Of a stretch of DNA of 64,000 bases, positions 29,601 through 57,789 are shown in pieces. The position numbers and the translations under genes are program-made. Position 1 is the stretch's first letter, and each line of letters begins with the position of its first letter. The notes beneath the pieces were generated by a model. That model was given only the letters and a program-made list of their open reading frames with translations. It did not search any database and was not told the origin of the DNA. Source of the DNA: Antedon bifida (taxonomy: Eukaryota; Echinodermata; Crinoidea; Comatulida; Antedonidae); assembly GCA_963402885.1 (NCBI GenBank), contig OY727098.1:3529001-3593000 (forward strand), written 5' to 3'.

Positions 29601-32600
29601 TGCTGGTGACTCTCCTGGGTGTACACGTGCCGTGATGAAGACCACACGTTGGGACACTCCACTAGCAAGGTTTTCTGGCTTGGTAATTGTAAGTAAGTCT
29701 AATCTCCTTTGTTGCTATGACAAAAATAAATACAAATTATATATTCAAGTCAAATTTTAGCAACACCAATATTTCATTAATAATAAAAATGAAAAAAGTA
29801 TTTTAATGTAAGCATTTGAATATTAATGATAATTTTTGTAAAATTACTGTTCTAAAAATATGAAAATAAAGTTTTTAAAATATGTACACACATTCTCTAC
29901 TTATTATTAACGAAAATCATTAAAGAATAAGAGGCAATATGTTTTAACACTACAGTCAACCCCTATTCAGGGCACATCCACTTTGATGGGCCCAGAAAGA
30001 GTTCCCTCAATACTATACAGTAGTTAATAATTAATAATGGAATATTTTATTCTTTCTTAACATTTGTCCTTTTCGATTGGGACTTTTACCGTTGAGTATA
30101 GTTTTTCCGTTAAGTATTTATTTAACGGAGTATTTTGAGCGTTGAGATTGTTCTTAACGAAAAACCTTGCATTTGTTAGTGTTTATATTTGAATTATTTT
30201 CTGTTGAGCACAATCCATTTAAAATTCGAATACAACAAGTACTCACATTTTTGAGGAATGTTCCCAATCGAATACAACAATTGCATTGTTATTTAAAAAG
30301 AATCTACCTACAACACTAAAACATATAAGTTCTCTCTGAAAATAATCAAGCCGTCTTTTTTCTATTGCTCCTAAGTATGTCTGTAATCTGGTGTACGAGT
30401 ATGGGAACGAATATGAAAATTGATATGTGTCGTCATCTCGGTCGAAGCAAAATGCAAACGACATTACATAATTTTTCCGGTGTTCAGGACATTTGTAATA
30501 GTATACATTCTTTGACGGGATTCTTTGCCTACAAAGCAGAAATAAAATAGCATTTTAATGGTTATATTTTGATGACAGTAATAATAATAATAATAACCAC
30601 GGTGAAACGAGAGAATATTATGATTAAATGTTACTTAAGTTCTGTCTACACTATCAAACTTTATGTGACAAAAAAAAAGTGATGTGCCCATATATGGACG
30701 TGATGATGTCATACCACTACCATATTTGAGCACATCACACTTTTTTGATAGTGTAGACAGAGCATTAGACATTTAAAATTAGTATTACCATCGTGGTCTT
30801 GATGTTGACTTTACAACTGGAGTCATACCATCTCTATATAAACTTTTTGTTTTACTAAAATTTACGACGTTAAATATAACTCTCTGTAAAAAAAGATACA
30901 GTAATAGTCATTGTGAAGATGATACCAAAACAAAAATACATATTATCTTTCATGTTACAAAAATTATTATTTTAAATTGTATCAATTATATCATATTTAA
31001 CACAAATTACAAGAAATTATATAATTTCATAAATACATCTTCTTTTGAGAGTGAGAGAAACCTATTGTAGGTAAGCTAGACATAAAATAGACTTTCAAAT
31101 TGTATAACAATTATAAAACGCATGCTTCCTTAAAGTATCATTTTACTCTTGTTTATAAAATAAAAATTAAATTACTGTCATCTTTTGTCTCAACTCTATA
31201 AACTGTACCAATTTATAAGACTCAATTAAGTTTATAAAGAGTTATCTAATTCCATCATAATTGTAATAAATTCTTGTTCTATCAAAAAAATTAAATTAAA
31301 TTTACTCATTCATACCTGATCTTGTTTGACATTTTCTACGGTAAAATTAAACCAGACACGAAACCTTACATTACACGTGTCCGGTCGAATAAACAAGTCA
31401 TACTCATATTCAGTTACATAGTCTGCACGGCCAAGGTTTCCTACAAGATATTTGAAGAAAAAAAATAAATTGGTTTAGATAAAATAAAGTACAATTTCTA
31501 TAGAATTATGATATAAAATATAGTAATTTGTGACAAATAGCAATGTAGTAAGACTGTAAAACATAAACTTTCTTTAACTGGTCAAATATTTTTCTAAGAA
31601 TAAAAATGCTGTGTTGTTCCCATCTCCATCAAACCCACCACTCCAACTTTTTTAAATACATCACTTGGATGGTTTATAATGTTGTTCATCTAATTTATAA
31701 TGCCAAAATGTTTGACAACTTCTACAAAAAAAAATTCTAAATTGCAAATGTTTATTATGCTATGTAAAAAATTGAATCAAACATAGTGTACTCAATTAAT
31801 TTTGAGATACTTAAGTGACAGTGTTACAATAATTAATACCTACCACATTCAAAACATGCATCAAATATAAGATGACCCTTCCTAGGCTTTCCTACATAAC
31901 CTGGAGGTACAACAGCAAACTTGTTTACGTTGCCAACTACAGAATCCTCACTGCTACTGTCACTACCTGCTGATGAAACAATGTATGATTAATCATTTAA
32001 AATAATCAAATAAATTACATATGGGAAGTGGTTTTGATTTTAATAAAAGTTGGCAAACGATCAACACAAAAACTTTATAATAAAGTAGGGCCTGGCCTAT
32101 TATTAAGGCCAAGGCCCAAGCTAGGCTATCTAGCTTCTAGAAGAGTAGGCTACTTACCTAGCCTGTCCAGAGTAGTACGTTATAATATTATTAATAATTA
32201 ATAGATTAGGCTAGCTCTAGGCCTAGGCCTAGCTAGCTATATAAGGCCTAGAGGCCTAGTACTAACTAGGCTAGTCTACTGCTGGGCTAGAGAAGGTCAG
32301 GCTAGAATTCTGTCTGGTGTCTTGGAGCAAAAGGGATATATCACCGGAGTATGGTCGAAGCGGCCGCCAACCAATCACCTAGGCCTAGCCTAGATACACC
32401 GAGCAGGCAGCGGCGGAGCGTGGCCGGCAGAGAGTGAATCCACAAACACTCCACACAGCTCCTAGAGGCTAGCGTCCCGTTGCTAGGGAGCATTAAATGA
32501 TTTTTTAAACCTTAATCAAGAAGAGACATATATTATTTTTGTTGTTACAATGTCCTTTACATCATACAAAGGGTTAAATGTCATTTTGTGCTTTATAATT

Positions 32601-32666
32601 GTTATAAAGACAGTAAAATGTCTCTTCATAATAATACTCACCCGATTCTGGCTTCTTATCCGCCAT
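20286..32666 (-). CDS. AGBL4: Cytosolic carboxypeptidase 6 (ATP/GTP-binding protein-like 4), complete, 12 exons
   Basis: M14 zinc carboxypeptidase of the CCP family. Vertebrate CCP6 trims side-chain and C-terminal glutamates from tubulin and other proteins in cilia, axons and centrioles. Exons in coding order: 32666-32642, 31969-31844, 31440-31316, 30883-30789, 30528-30312, 29714-29585, 23713-23599, 22958-22847, 22157-22005, 21725-21563, 21245-21145, 20459-20286. They sum to 1,536 nt (511 residues plus TAG), against 503 in human. The beta-rich CCP N-domain contains EYDLFIRPDTCNVRFRVWFN and YRDGMTPVVKSTSRPRWQR. Catalytic elements: HPGES (zinc ligands His228 and Glu231), DLNRHW, VDIHAHS (third zinc ligand, probably His326) and YTLEVSFF (general base, Glu399). 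No breaks were seen. AGBL5 is excluded by length and by the close CCP6-specific sequence. The C-terminal tail after YYKLTS is divergent, as usual. Confidence 0.95.
20609..20873 (-). mobile_element. SINE family 1, near full-length, with poly(A) tail
   Basis: On the - strand: a head with A box TGGCTTGGTGG and B box GGTTCAAGTCC, then a body containing CCACTCCCAAAGACTTG and a GAGGGTCCCTAATGATC tail. It ends in A29, visible as a T run at 20609-20637. The long unbroken A tail suggests fairly recent retrotransposition. It lies in the last AGBL4 intron in the gene's sense orientation. Confidence 0.85.
20935..21115. mobile_element. MITE-B copy, complete
   Basis: TTA-flanked element with ends AAGCCTGGTTCCCACTA and TAGTGGGAACCAAGCA, ~180 bp. 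The interior has CGACGACGCAACAAT and inverted TTGCGT/ATGCAA-like words. Location: AGBL4 intron 11. The 3-bp TTA duplication again fits PIF/Harbinger-type mobilisation. Confidence 0.75.
22250..22335. mobile_element. Possible LINE 3'-tail fragment
   Basis: CATTCATTCATTCATAATAACATTTATTTC followed by AT-rich sequence resembles, in inverse orientation, the 3' UTR and short-repeat tail of non-LTR elements. No coding part remains. Location: AGBL4 intron 8. Confidence 0.25.
22582..22715. mobile_element. MITE-A copy 11, complete
   Basis: TTA-flanked, with ends AGCTCTGTCTACACTATC and GATAGTTGTAGACAGAGCT (one inserted T). Location: AGBL4 intron 8. Confidence 0.8.
23355..23492. mobile_element. MITE-A copy 12, complete
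   Basis: Ends AGCTCTGTCTACACTATC and GATAGTGTAGACAGAGCT, with two tandem GGTAGTGATATGCCC-type units inside. Location: AGBL4 intron 7, opposite orientation to copy 11. Confidence 0.8.
23750..24500. repeat. ~200-bp tandem array, about 3.7 units
   Basis: ATGTGCTTTGACAGATTAAA starts at about 23751, 23954, 24153 and 24352, giving periods of 203, 199 and 199. Each unit continues with AAGGTCACAG, ATGGCATTGTCATTGA, ATTATCATCAATATAATTAA and CATCACCCATTATCT. The last unit is shorter and more divergent. Non-coding; inside AGBL4 intron 6. Confidence 0.85.
26677..26855. mobile_element. MITE-A copy 13, long form
   Basis: Ends AGATCTGTCTACACTATC and GATAGTGTAGACAGAGCT. The interior has three tandem AATATGGTAGTGATATG units, making this the longest copy seen (~180 bp). 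Location: AGBL4 intron 6. Confidence 0.8.
27434..27658. mobile_element. MITE-A copy 14 next to a fragment of the 0.9-kb element
   Basis: 27434-27480 (ATTCACCTAAGTGAAATATT) resembles the left end of the 6001-6899 element. MITE-A follows at 27521-27655 with ends AAGCTCTGTCTACAC and AATGTAGACAAGGCTTTA and a small internal duplication (CTACACATGGTCTACGCTATC). As in intron 9 of POLR1A, the two families sit together. Confidence 0.6.
29324..29540 (-). repeat. 24/27-nt minisatellite just inside AGBL4 intron 6
   Basis: About eight units with starts near 29324, 29351, 29378, 29405, 29432, 29456, 29483 and 29510; most are 27 nt, at least one 24. All are multiples of three, so on the AGBL4 strand one frame stays open and reads SESDSDDL/SSESDKND-type acidic repeats. 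It starts about 45 nt past the exon 6 donor. The exon 6 frame itself meets TAA at once if the intron is retained (CAAGGTAAGTAA), so the acidic frame is not fused to AGBL4 without a frame change. Confidence 0.8.
30638..30764. mobile_element. MITE-A copy 15, complete
   Basis: TTA-flanked on both sides, with ends AGTTCTGTCTACACTATC and GATAGTGTAGACAGAGCA. Location: AGBL4 intron 4, 22 bp from exon 4's 3' edge (30789). Confidence 0.8.
32080..32300. repeat. TAGGCCTA-rich palindromic tract in AGBL4 intron 1
   Basis: Dense overlapping AGGCCTA, TAGGCT and CTAGCTAG words, for example CTCTAGGCCTAGGCCTAGC and AAGGCCTAGAGGCCTAG. The same word recurs in the ELAV first intron (about 37575, 37705, 37917, 38497-38545, 38634, 38946). 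Not a simple tandem repeat, and no coding sense. Confidence 0.6.
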
Positions 32667-33750
32667 ATTTTTCGCTCCTGTTTACACATTGATGATGTTG
32701 TTATTTACCCGGTGGCGGTGCAAATAGTATTTCATTACATTTACATTACATTTAGAAAGTATGTACAGGATAATAGTAACTTCAAGAGTCAGCGGTCCGA
32801 CATATAATTAATGTAATTATAGTATTCAGTAAGAGGAACAATAGACTATTAACATTTTCTTTAATAAATAATAGTTATAATGGTAATAAATCTCTGTTAT
32901 TGTCTTTTTTATGTTTTTATCCAGTCTTCAGTTTCGATTTTTTGTTTACGTTAGGTTAACTTATATTTTTTTCTTCCGACACCTGATACCAGAGTATAAA
33001 GCCTAAAGGGACTGCTATAGAAAGCTACGGCTTTTAAAACAGGTCAATCAATCAATTGGTGTTAAACTGGTAAATATGTGATTAATTAAATTGAACAAAA
33101 CTTGTTTACAATATTGTAATATTGTTTTAAAATGTATTCGTTTACTCTGTAAAAGGTTAAAGCACGAGCGGACATTGTCATTTCAAAGTACATTCACATT
33201 AATTTGTATATTAGTATTAATAAATACAACATCCATTAAGTCTCTTTGTTATATGATTATGATAAGAGTGTGGGATTCTGGTGCCAGTAAGTGTAAACAA
33301 TAGACGTATGTGTATTAAACCTATAAGGATTAACACAAATTAAACATGATTTACTACATAACTGTCTTCACTATTTATAATTTAAAGTTTAAAAACGGAT
33401 TATGGAAATGGATGTGATGAAACATTATATTGCGTTGTCTGTTGTTTGGACTTGCTTGCTTGCTTGCCCCTCGTTTCTAAAACGAATGAATAAATTATAA
33501 ATTATTTGCTTATTCTAATAATTATTATTTTAAAGGTTTTATGTTTATACTTGTTCTATCATGATGCACACGAACACGTTCCATGAAGTTTTTTTTATTC
33601 GTTATAAAAAAATAGAAAAATACTTGACAACATTGTTATATCCATAACATGCACACAAACACTGTACCACCGGACCAAAATTTGTTTCCTCTCTCTCTCC
33701 CCTAATGACTACCAAACTTCATTTCATAGGATCTTTCAATTTACATGTAA

Positions 33751-34140
33751 ATTCAAAGTTCAAAGTTTAAAAAACATTTATTTGTTCAACAATGGCATAT
33801 TTTTTAACAGTATAATAGGTGTGTACATTTTTAAAATGAAAACATATTAATAAGCCATCATTTGGGGTCTTCTCTATAAGAAATCAAGTTTCTTGTCTCG
33901 AGAAAGACCCCAGAAACAATACACATACATATAAACTAATACAATTTACTACTTAAAATAATAAATAAAAACAAAAACGATGAAATAAAAATAAATACTT
34001 TCAGTGTAATACAATCATAATAATATTAAAATTAGTATAAAGAAATAAGATATTTTTTTAAATTTTTACGTATAAAGAGATTTAAAATGCTTTAGTTTGT
34101 CATCAATATCATTCCAGATTCGCGGTCCTGAATTGAATAG
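33751..34140 (-). mobile_element. 5'-truncated LINE 3' end
   Basis: On the - strand 34140-34068 reads GPRIWNDIDDKLKHFKSLYT then stop. This matches the usual C-terminus of CR1/RTE-like reverse-transcriptase proteins (xxxIWNxLPxxIKxxxSLxxFK). It is followed by a ~300-nt AT-rich 3' UTR with an inverted GGGGTCTT/AAGACCCC pair. It ends in a TTTGAACTTTGAACTTTG short-repeat tail at about 33751-33770, typical of these elements. Confidence 0.65.
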
Positions 34141-34344
34141 CATCTCTATAAAATATAATTTAAAATTGATTAAAATTAATATTTTACATAACAATAACAG
34201 ATGTACTTCAATACATTTTTTACAACTTATTGTTTTGATCAAAAATGTTACCGTAACCTAAACCAATTGAAAATAGGTATAGTATATGCCTAATTAAACA
34301 AGGCCATATAAATGGCTGCAGTCGCATGATTTGAGTTAGTGTCT

Positions 34345-34393
34345 ACCGACCGACCGACCAATCAACCGACTGACCGACTAACCGACCGACCGA
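34345..34393. repeat. ACCG/ACTG microsatellite
   Basis: Imperfect tandem tetranucleotides (ACCGACCGACC, ACTGACCGACTAACCG) over about 50 bp. Confidence 0.8.
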
Positions 34394-35499
34394 CATAGTG
34401 AGCTGTAGAGTCGACCATGGTATTATAGAATGACGAATGAGACTCAGTATAGTGTAAACCTATTTAGTTATTTATTTTATCGTTTTCATAATTAATAGTT
34501 ATATTTTGTAATTCAAAAATGTTTTAAAATGTGGTCACATAATTATTATTATACAAATGCGATCTGATCGAGAATGAGTGTTCCGTTATCAGATCAAGTA
34601 TACGACCGTCGTAGAAATAGCATGTGATTGAATACAAATACTGTTATAGCCCCCTCTATAGTTTAAAAAAGTTTTTTGCACATGGTCACTCGGCGGTGTG
34701 GTACACAGTATAACAAATAAATAATAACATTAATAACAACATAATAACATTAATAATCAATAATAGGACAACATTAATTTTTTTTTCGGGTGCAAACATT
34801 ATTCACTTAGCATACTGTATACACATTGCTAACATTTTATGTTGTTTATGTTGATGAATGCATTCTGTGATATCAATGATTTTATGTCGTGCGCCCTCTA
34901 TATTATTGTAAATCTCGTAAACTTTTTGTATGGTATCGCTGTACAGTTACTAGGCCGCCTATAGAAAAAAAAAATGTTTATTCGGAAACTGTTATATTCT
35001 ATTATATAGATTATTTGTACAAATATTTCTAACTTACCTTACCTATATTATGTTGCATCATACAAGGAGCAATTTTAATCGAATTTCTTTTGTGAGTGTG
35101 GGCGCGGGTGGATCAATCAAAATAGCCCTACTAGACTACACAGTATCTTGCCTATATAAATGTTTTTAAACTAAAAGTAAAAGTGAATCATTTTTTTCCT
35201 GTTCAAACATCTTTATTACTAATTTGTATTCATAATCACCATCACATCACTATGTGTGCTTTTTATCAAATATTTTATATCTAAAATCAAATCCCACACA
35301 CTTGTCATCCATGTCCATTCAAACATCAAAGATAATGTTTATTAAAATAATGGCTTTCACCATTACATACCACCATCTTGTTCCACACTTTTAGTATCGA
35401 CATACATTTACATCTAAAAGTGTCTGGCATGCTTAAAAGTATGGAATCAAAATACGGCTGTATAAAATGGAAGTTTGAAAAGTGTCCGCGGGCACAACT

Positions 35500-35600
35500 C
35501 AGTCCATCATGACGTCACGATCCAACCGTCTGTCAATCAACTATATATTACGCGCACGCGTTTCACTTCCAGGTGGGTCTTTCAGTTGGCTGGAGGTAGG
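35500..35600 (+). promoter_or_regulatory. Candidate CRE plus TATA promoter patch
   Basis: TGACGTCA, the perfect palindromic CREB/ATF site, lies at 35510-35517. CTATATATTA follows at 35541-35550 and an initiator-like TTTCAGTTGG at about 35580. CpG dinucleotides cluster here (GCGCACGCG), unlike the surroundings. Possible donors (CAG|GTGGGT, GGAG|GTAGGT) follow. It could be an upstream ELAV promoter; no splice partner can be proven. Confidence 0.3.
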
Positions 35601-36797
35601 TTACAGCAGCCTGACTCACACGATGAAATCGGAAATGATTATTTGACTAACAACATAAAAACAGTAAAACTGATTTCGTTTACAAGCTGATGTGATACTT
35701 TGAATAAATATTGAATTAATGTATTAGCATTACACTGTAGTAATACTCGATGTAACAACATAATACAATATAGGATCGGAGTAGGTCTAGTACTAGTAGG
35801 GGGAAGATCCGGGATCAAAATAAGTTATATAATAATTTAGCTGTCAATCGGTAGGGATGCGCCCCTACCACCCTTCATCAGGCGCCCCTAAAGGATTTGG
35901 TGTATGTAGTATCATACCATAGTGGTACAGATCAGATACCTGGTTACTTAGTGACTGAGCTCTGGTGGTGGTGGGGGTGATTGGGGTACCGATTTTTGTC
36001 ACTAACGTTGGCGGCATACATGATATAATGGAAGTTGTATAGGAAAAGCTGAGTATAGTTTGTGGTGACTGGTGATTGTGTGTTGCTGGTTTTTACCGAA
36101 TAGGGTGCATGTGGCTATGATAAGAAATAATATGTAAAATGATGAGTGATGAAAATAATATTGAAAATGATAGTTAATATAGGTATGGTGGCGAGGTTTT
36201 ACGAATATCATGCTAACTAATTATCTGTATCAAAAGTTCTAAAAATATAAGAAAAATTTACCAACTTAATATTCGTGACAATTCGGTGTGCGCGTCAGTG
36301 AACAAATTGAGAACGCAATTCAAGTAGGCCGATGTAACAAATATAAAGAAGTAACAAAACATAGTGAAAAACTATAATGAATTGTTCAGCTGCAAATAAT
36401 GTTACTAATCTTGATTTGTCTGTTGTAACGCCGCTGCTATTTGTTAAATGTTTTCGCCGGGTAAAGCTTGTTAGTCGTAAATGGAAGGTATTTTTGTGAA
36501 TTTTACAGGTGTATTTTCACGACGTATCGTATGCCTTATACATGACATTTAGCTTTTGTTGTTACGCATAGATTTCAAGTTATTTCCGTAAAATAGGATT
36601 TCAACAAATTTATGAATTACATTCACTAGTAGTAGTATTCTATACCAGAGATAGAATGATATCAATAGCAAAAATGAATTCTGTCGGATAGCTAAAAAAA
36701 GTGAGATCACCGACTTTAGACGGATTACGCTGTCGATGGTATTAAACCGCAAGAATCCCATTTGGACTTACAATCATAACACTATAATTTCCAAAAT

Positions 36798-36822
36798 AAT
36801 ATATATATATATATATATATAA
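36798..36822. repeat. AT dinucleotide microsatellite
   Basis: About 12 AT repeats, ~130 bp upstream of the ELAV promoter elements. Confidence 0.85.
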
Positions 36823-36910
36823 AATATTAATTAAAGATATTAATAATTATGGGTATAATCATTTTATTTGAATAATATGAGTTTGTAAAAGATGTTTTTT
36901 AATGAAAACT

Positions 36911-36997
36911 GATTGGACTACTTTAGTACGCTAGCAATCGTTGTTGAGTGAGACTATATAAAAGGTAGACAATGTCACTGATTTTACCATTCATTTT
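36911..36997 (+). promoter_or_regulatory. ELAV core promoter: inverted CCAAT, TATA box, initiator
   Basis: GATTGG (inverted CCAATC) lies at 36911-36916, TATATAAAAGG at 36955-36965, and an initiator match TCATTTT with its A at 36993, about 38 nt after the TATA start. Spacing fits a classical TATA promoter. The implied 5' UTR (36993-37369) leads to the ATG exon. Confidence 0.5.
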
Positions 36998-37369
36998 ATT
37001 TAACAGTACGTTGTTTGGTGTGAGGTTCTTGATCATTCTCTCTCTTACAACTTAGTGCATCAGTTTCACTACACATATTTATCAAGAAGATATACCTTAG
37101 CACTGTTTGCGTTATTATTTTGGTTTTTACTTTTTTATTTCTTTAAGTACCTGCAATTTATGGTATATTTATTCGATTCTGTTTGAGAGAGAAGTGATTT
37201 TATCAAAACCGGCAAATTGAACTTGCAGTTGATTCTTCGTCGACGAGCAGATTGATTTTTGAATTTTCGCAATAAAAAATAAATATCTATATATTATAAA
37301 ATTCTAAATTCGAATTTCCGTATTTGTTTGGAGATAGCCTAAATCAACTTTACGAATTCTAACAACAAG

Positions 37370-54205
<16,836 letters not shown>

Positions 54206-56000
54206 GGTAGACATTGAAATCCGACTCCCACCGGGGCAATACGCATCTTGTACGCGGGATGATCGCCAAACAACAATGTTTACGCCACGTGGCGTGCACG
54301 TCTAGTGTGCTGATGAGTTTCGTCATAAACGATGGCACTTTTTTTTGGTTAAGTTTATGTAATTAACTTTTATTAAGATAAATTTTTAAATTGTGCATGT
54401 TTTCTTTAATATTGGCCGACGAGTTATTATGATTGATTTAAGAAGATATAATTTAGAAAAAGGTTTTGCATGTGTTGTTATTTTCTTCAGTCTGTAAAAG
54501 TGTAATATTGTGTTGTGTTTAGGAAAATTGGACTGTATAATTGATTGATTTGTTTGGAATATTAACTTTGTATGTTTCTTTGGTATAATTTTAGTTTCCT
54601 TCTCTTTGTGCTAATTACCTAAAATCATTTATTTCTTTTAAAGAAGAAATGATTTTAAAATATCACCAAATTAGACGTGTCCTTATTTGCAAAATATTGC
54701 AGCTGCCAAAACACGAGGAAACTTTGTCGACTGAAAAAAATGATAATGTCAAATTAGATGATCTTCCCGACAACATGGTCAGCATGGGTGTAAGTAATGA
54801 TGATGTAGTGGTCACAATGTATATAACACGTTTTCAAGTTAAAAATGTTAAAATTATTTCAAAATATTGAATATATTTATTGTTGCATCATACGTATTAG
54901 ATGTTAATTCTTAAAAAATCTTGAATTCTTAATGGTTCTGTTATATTGTTATGTGAAGCTTGTTATATGTTTTGAGAATCTAAAAAATATAGAATATTAA
55001 TTAATATAGTTATTTACAACACTCTATATGAAATGTATTTCTTTTTATCATATAGAATACTTCAAACAATTTATTTAAAATTGCACATAAAAATTTCATC
55101 TAGATGTTAAATCAATTCCCTTATTTAATTGTTAGTGCCACGTTTTGTGATTTTGTTATAGAAAAAGTTAACTGCTTTCATGTTGCTTTTAAAAAAGTTT
55201 TTTGAAAAGAAATTGTACAAAAGAGAAGAGCATTTTGTGCTGAAATATAGAAGAGAGTAAGTTGGGTGCAAAATCATGACAGTCTCCTTAGACTAAAAAC
55301 CTATTTCTTTAAAATGCTAATTGATTTAAATATAAAAAAAACAAGAAAATGGAATATTTTGATATGCAGTAAGAATTCCATATTTTTTACTCGCCGCAGG
55401 CAAATTTATCACGTAAAAATGTAGAAATAGCAAGATGAAGGAATAAAGTTTTCTTTGCTTCTATGTTTAAGGTTAAAAAAACAAGCAGCACTTAAACAAA
55501 AGAGATTCTGCCATATAATGGTCAAAAGATTTTTAGTAACATTAGGGTGTGTATTTTACAGGGATATTTCTTAAAGATAATGGTATAACCATTTATTTAA
55601 ACAAATTTTATCCCAATTTTTATGAGACAGGGATTTTGATGGCAATGCCAACCGATTTTACTCAACAAAGTTAGTGACCGTGCAAAGTTTTACAAATGTT
55701 TAACATCAATTAATTTTCCATTTTTGTATGGTGCAAGAGTTGAGTATAAAAAAAAGGAAGCCAAGGTCTTTCATATAATAACACACATTCCTTCAGAAGC
55801 AATTAGATATTTTAAAAATTATCAATGTGAGTAAGAGTGGGTAGGCTGAAAATACTAGTAACTTACTCAAATTTCATTGGAAAATAACAGCAAAATGATT
55901 GATTTTGGTGAGAAGTTATTATGATGAGCAAATTTTGTTTGAGGAAAATTTTTTTGCTACGTACGTATGTCCATTTGTACTTTTTGAATAAATGTGTCAA
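54206..56000 (+). other. ELAV 3' UTR (probable) with poly(A) candidates
   Basis: AT/U-rich sequence following the TAA at 54203-54205, with ATTTA pentamers. AATAAA at 55442-55447 and at 55987-55992 are candidate signals, giving a 3' UTR of about 1.3 or 1.8 kb. Long 3' UTRs are usual for ELAV messages. Open frames inside it look like chance. Confidence 0.45.
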
Positions 56001-57780
56001 AAAGTCTGCAAAAATGAAAACACTTTTATTATTTGTCTTTGTGTTTTGTGTATGAACAATAGGGAACTTTCGATTTATGTTGGTCATCGGGATATAGCAT
56101 GCGCACAATGAATGAACGTAACTAGTTACGGAAGCGCCTTATGGTCATAGCATGATTCCAGTGCCTGGTCCACTTGCTTCGGTAACATTTTGGATCCATA
56201 TTGTATATTCGCTAAGAGCGTTCCTAACTTCCCGACTAAACTCAACAATACGCACACAGTTTTACATCGGAATTTATAAATTGATTGGTTGCAAACCATT
56301 TCCAAATTATTAACATAATCCTTGAAATGTTGCACATTCGTGCTAAATGTACGGACTTAATGTGAAGATTTAATGTGCGGACGTAATGAGCGGACTTAAA
56401 TCACTTAGTCGTAATGACAAGGACGAACGTCTTCCTAAAGCAGGGATAAGGAGATCGAAACATCTAATAACACATAGCTCATAACATTAATTCTGGAATC
56501 TTCAATGTCTCTTCAATCTTTACTACTGTACTTAGTCTGCCAGAGTGAGTAATATATCGACCAATCGGAAAAGAGCTTGCCAGAAATTGCTGCAATTTCA
56601 AACAAAGACCATTTATTCTTTGTATCAAAATTTTTAAGTCTATTTTTTTCTTCAAATTATTGCAACAATTTAGTGGCTATCTTTTGTTATATTGTGGTAA
56701 AGAAGTACCTAATTATCACGACTGTCAATTAAGGAACATACAGGTATATTAGTCGTCAAACTTTGTATCTTATTGAAAAAATATCTAGGCCCAATAATAG
56801 GGAATTACGGCACAGGAGCACAGTAACTAAACGCCAACATATGAAATGCTATATCCTATATGTTATCCTCTGGATAAATTAGTAAAGTAAAGTCTTTACG
56901 CTGTTTTTAGGCCTGCCTTTGATTATTGTATTTCCCTTCTATTAGAAACAAATTCCTGTTACTGTGAAAACATGTTTATTGTGAAACTACCTCACTCAGA
57001 AAATTCTATTAAAAACATGAATAAATGATTGAAATCATAATATTTTTAATTTAGTTTATATTTTGTCATCATACCCTTACGGTATATAACCTTTAATTTT
57101 GTTTTTTAAAAGTGCAGGGAATAATAATTTTCAATATTAAAAAAAATTTAATTTGAATAATAATCTTCTTATGGTGAATGAACTTAATAATTATGTGTAC
57201 CAGTAATTAATATGCAAATTGTAGATGGTAGATGTAATGACCTTTCGTTAACGAGAATCTTCATTCTTGCATGTGCTGGTCTCAAACTAAATGAGCTGGA
57301 AACAAATTATCTCATTTTCTTACAATACCGGATGTTCAATTTAAATTAATTCAAAACTCATCTAAAATATGGACTTTTCAGCATTTAATGCGCTAATATT
57401 GCTATATAAGCCTATACAGGTATATATTTATTTTTTTTATTCATAAGATTCATAAGAAAAACACAGTCTTTCCTTAATATAGGCCATCTGAGTATAACCT
57501 CCTATATTATATAGCATTATTCAATGTAGGATCTTGGCAGATGCATTGTTGAGGTGTTAGGGTTGGAACATCAGGAAGTTATTGAGGTCACACCAGTGAG
57601 AAAAACTTATAGTACTACTGTAACCCTGCTTCCTGTTGATAACTACATACTAATTTAAGATACTTGTCTATTACCAAATACAATCACTAAATTAATTCAA
57701 GATAAAAACTACAAACTGGTTGAAATTTTAATATTTTACGTTTACAACAATCAGCTAAATACAGATTTGTCTCAATATTT
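56000..57780. other. Intergenic, no gene recognised
   Basis: AT-rich. The only local structure noted is a short imperfect direct repeat of CGGACTTAATG-like words at about 56350-56400. Confidence 0.5.
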
Positions 57781-57789
57781 AGTTTTAGT

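Larger units (their letters stand above)
32667..36910. other. Head-to-head spacer between AGBL4 and the ELAV-like gene
   Basis: 4.2 kb without a recognised gene. Contents: AGBL4 5' flank; a LINE 3' end (33751-34140); an ACCG-type microsatellite (34345-34393); and a CpG-containing patch with a palindromic TGACGTCA (35510-35517) and a TATATATTA box at 35542-35550, possibly an alternative promoter. The remaining sequence is AT-rich and unremarkable. Confidence 0.5.

Noticed and set aside
36549-36761. 70-residue - strand frame near the ELAV promoter
   Set aside because: No family resemblance; it overlaps sequence better read as promoter flank.
54649-54870. 73-residue frame downstream of ELAV
   Set aside because: Lies in the probable 3' UTR, low complexity at its end, no splice sites linking it to ELAV.
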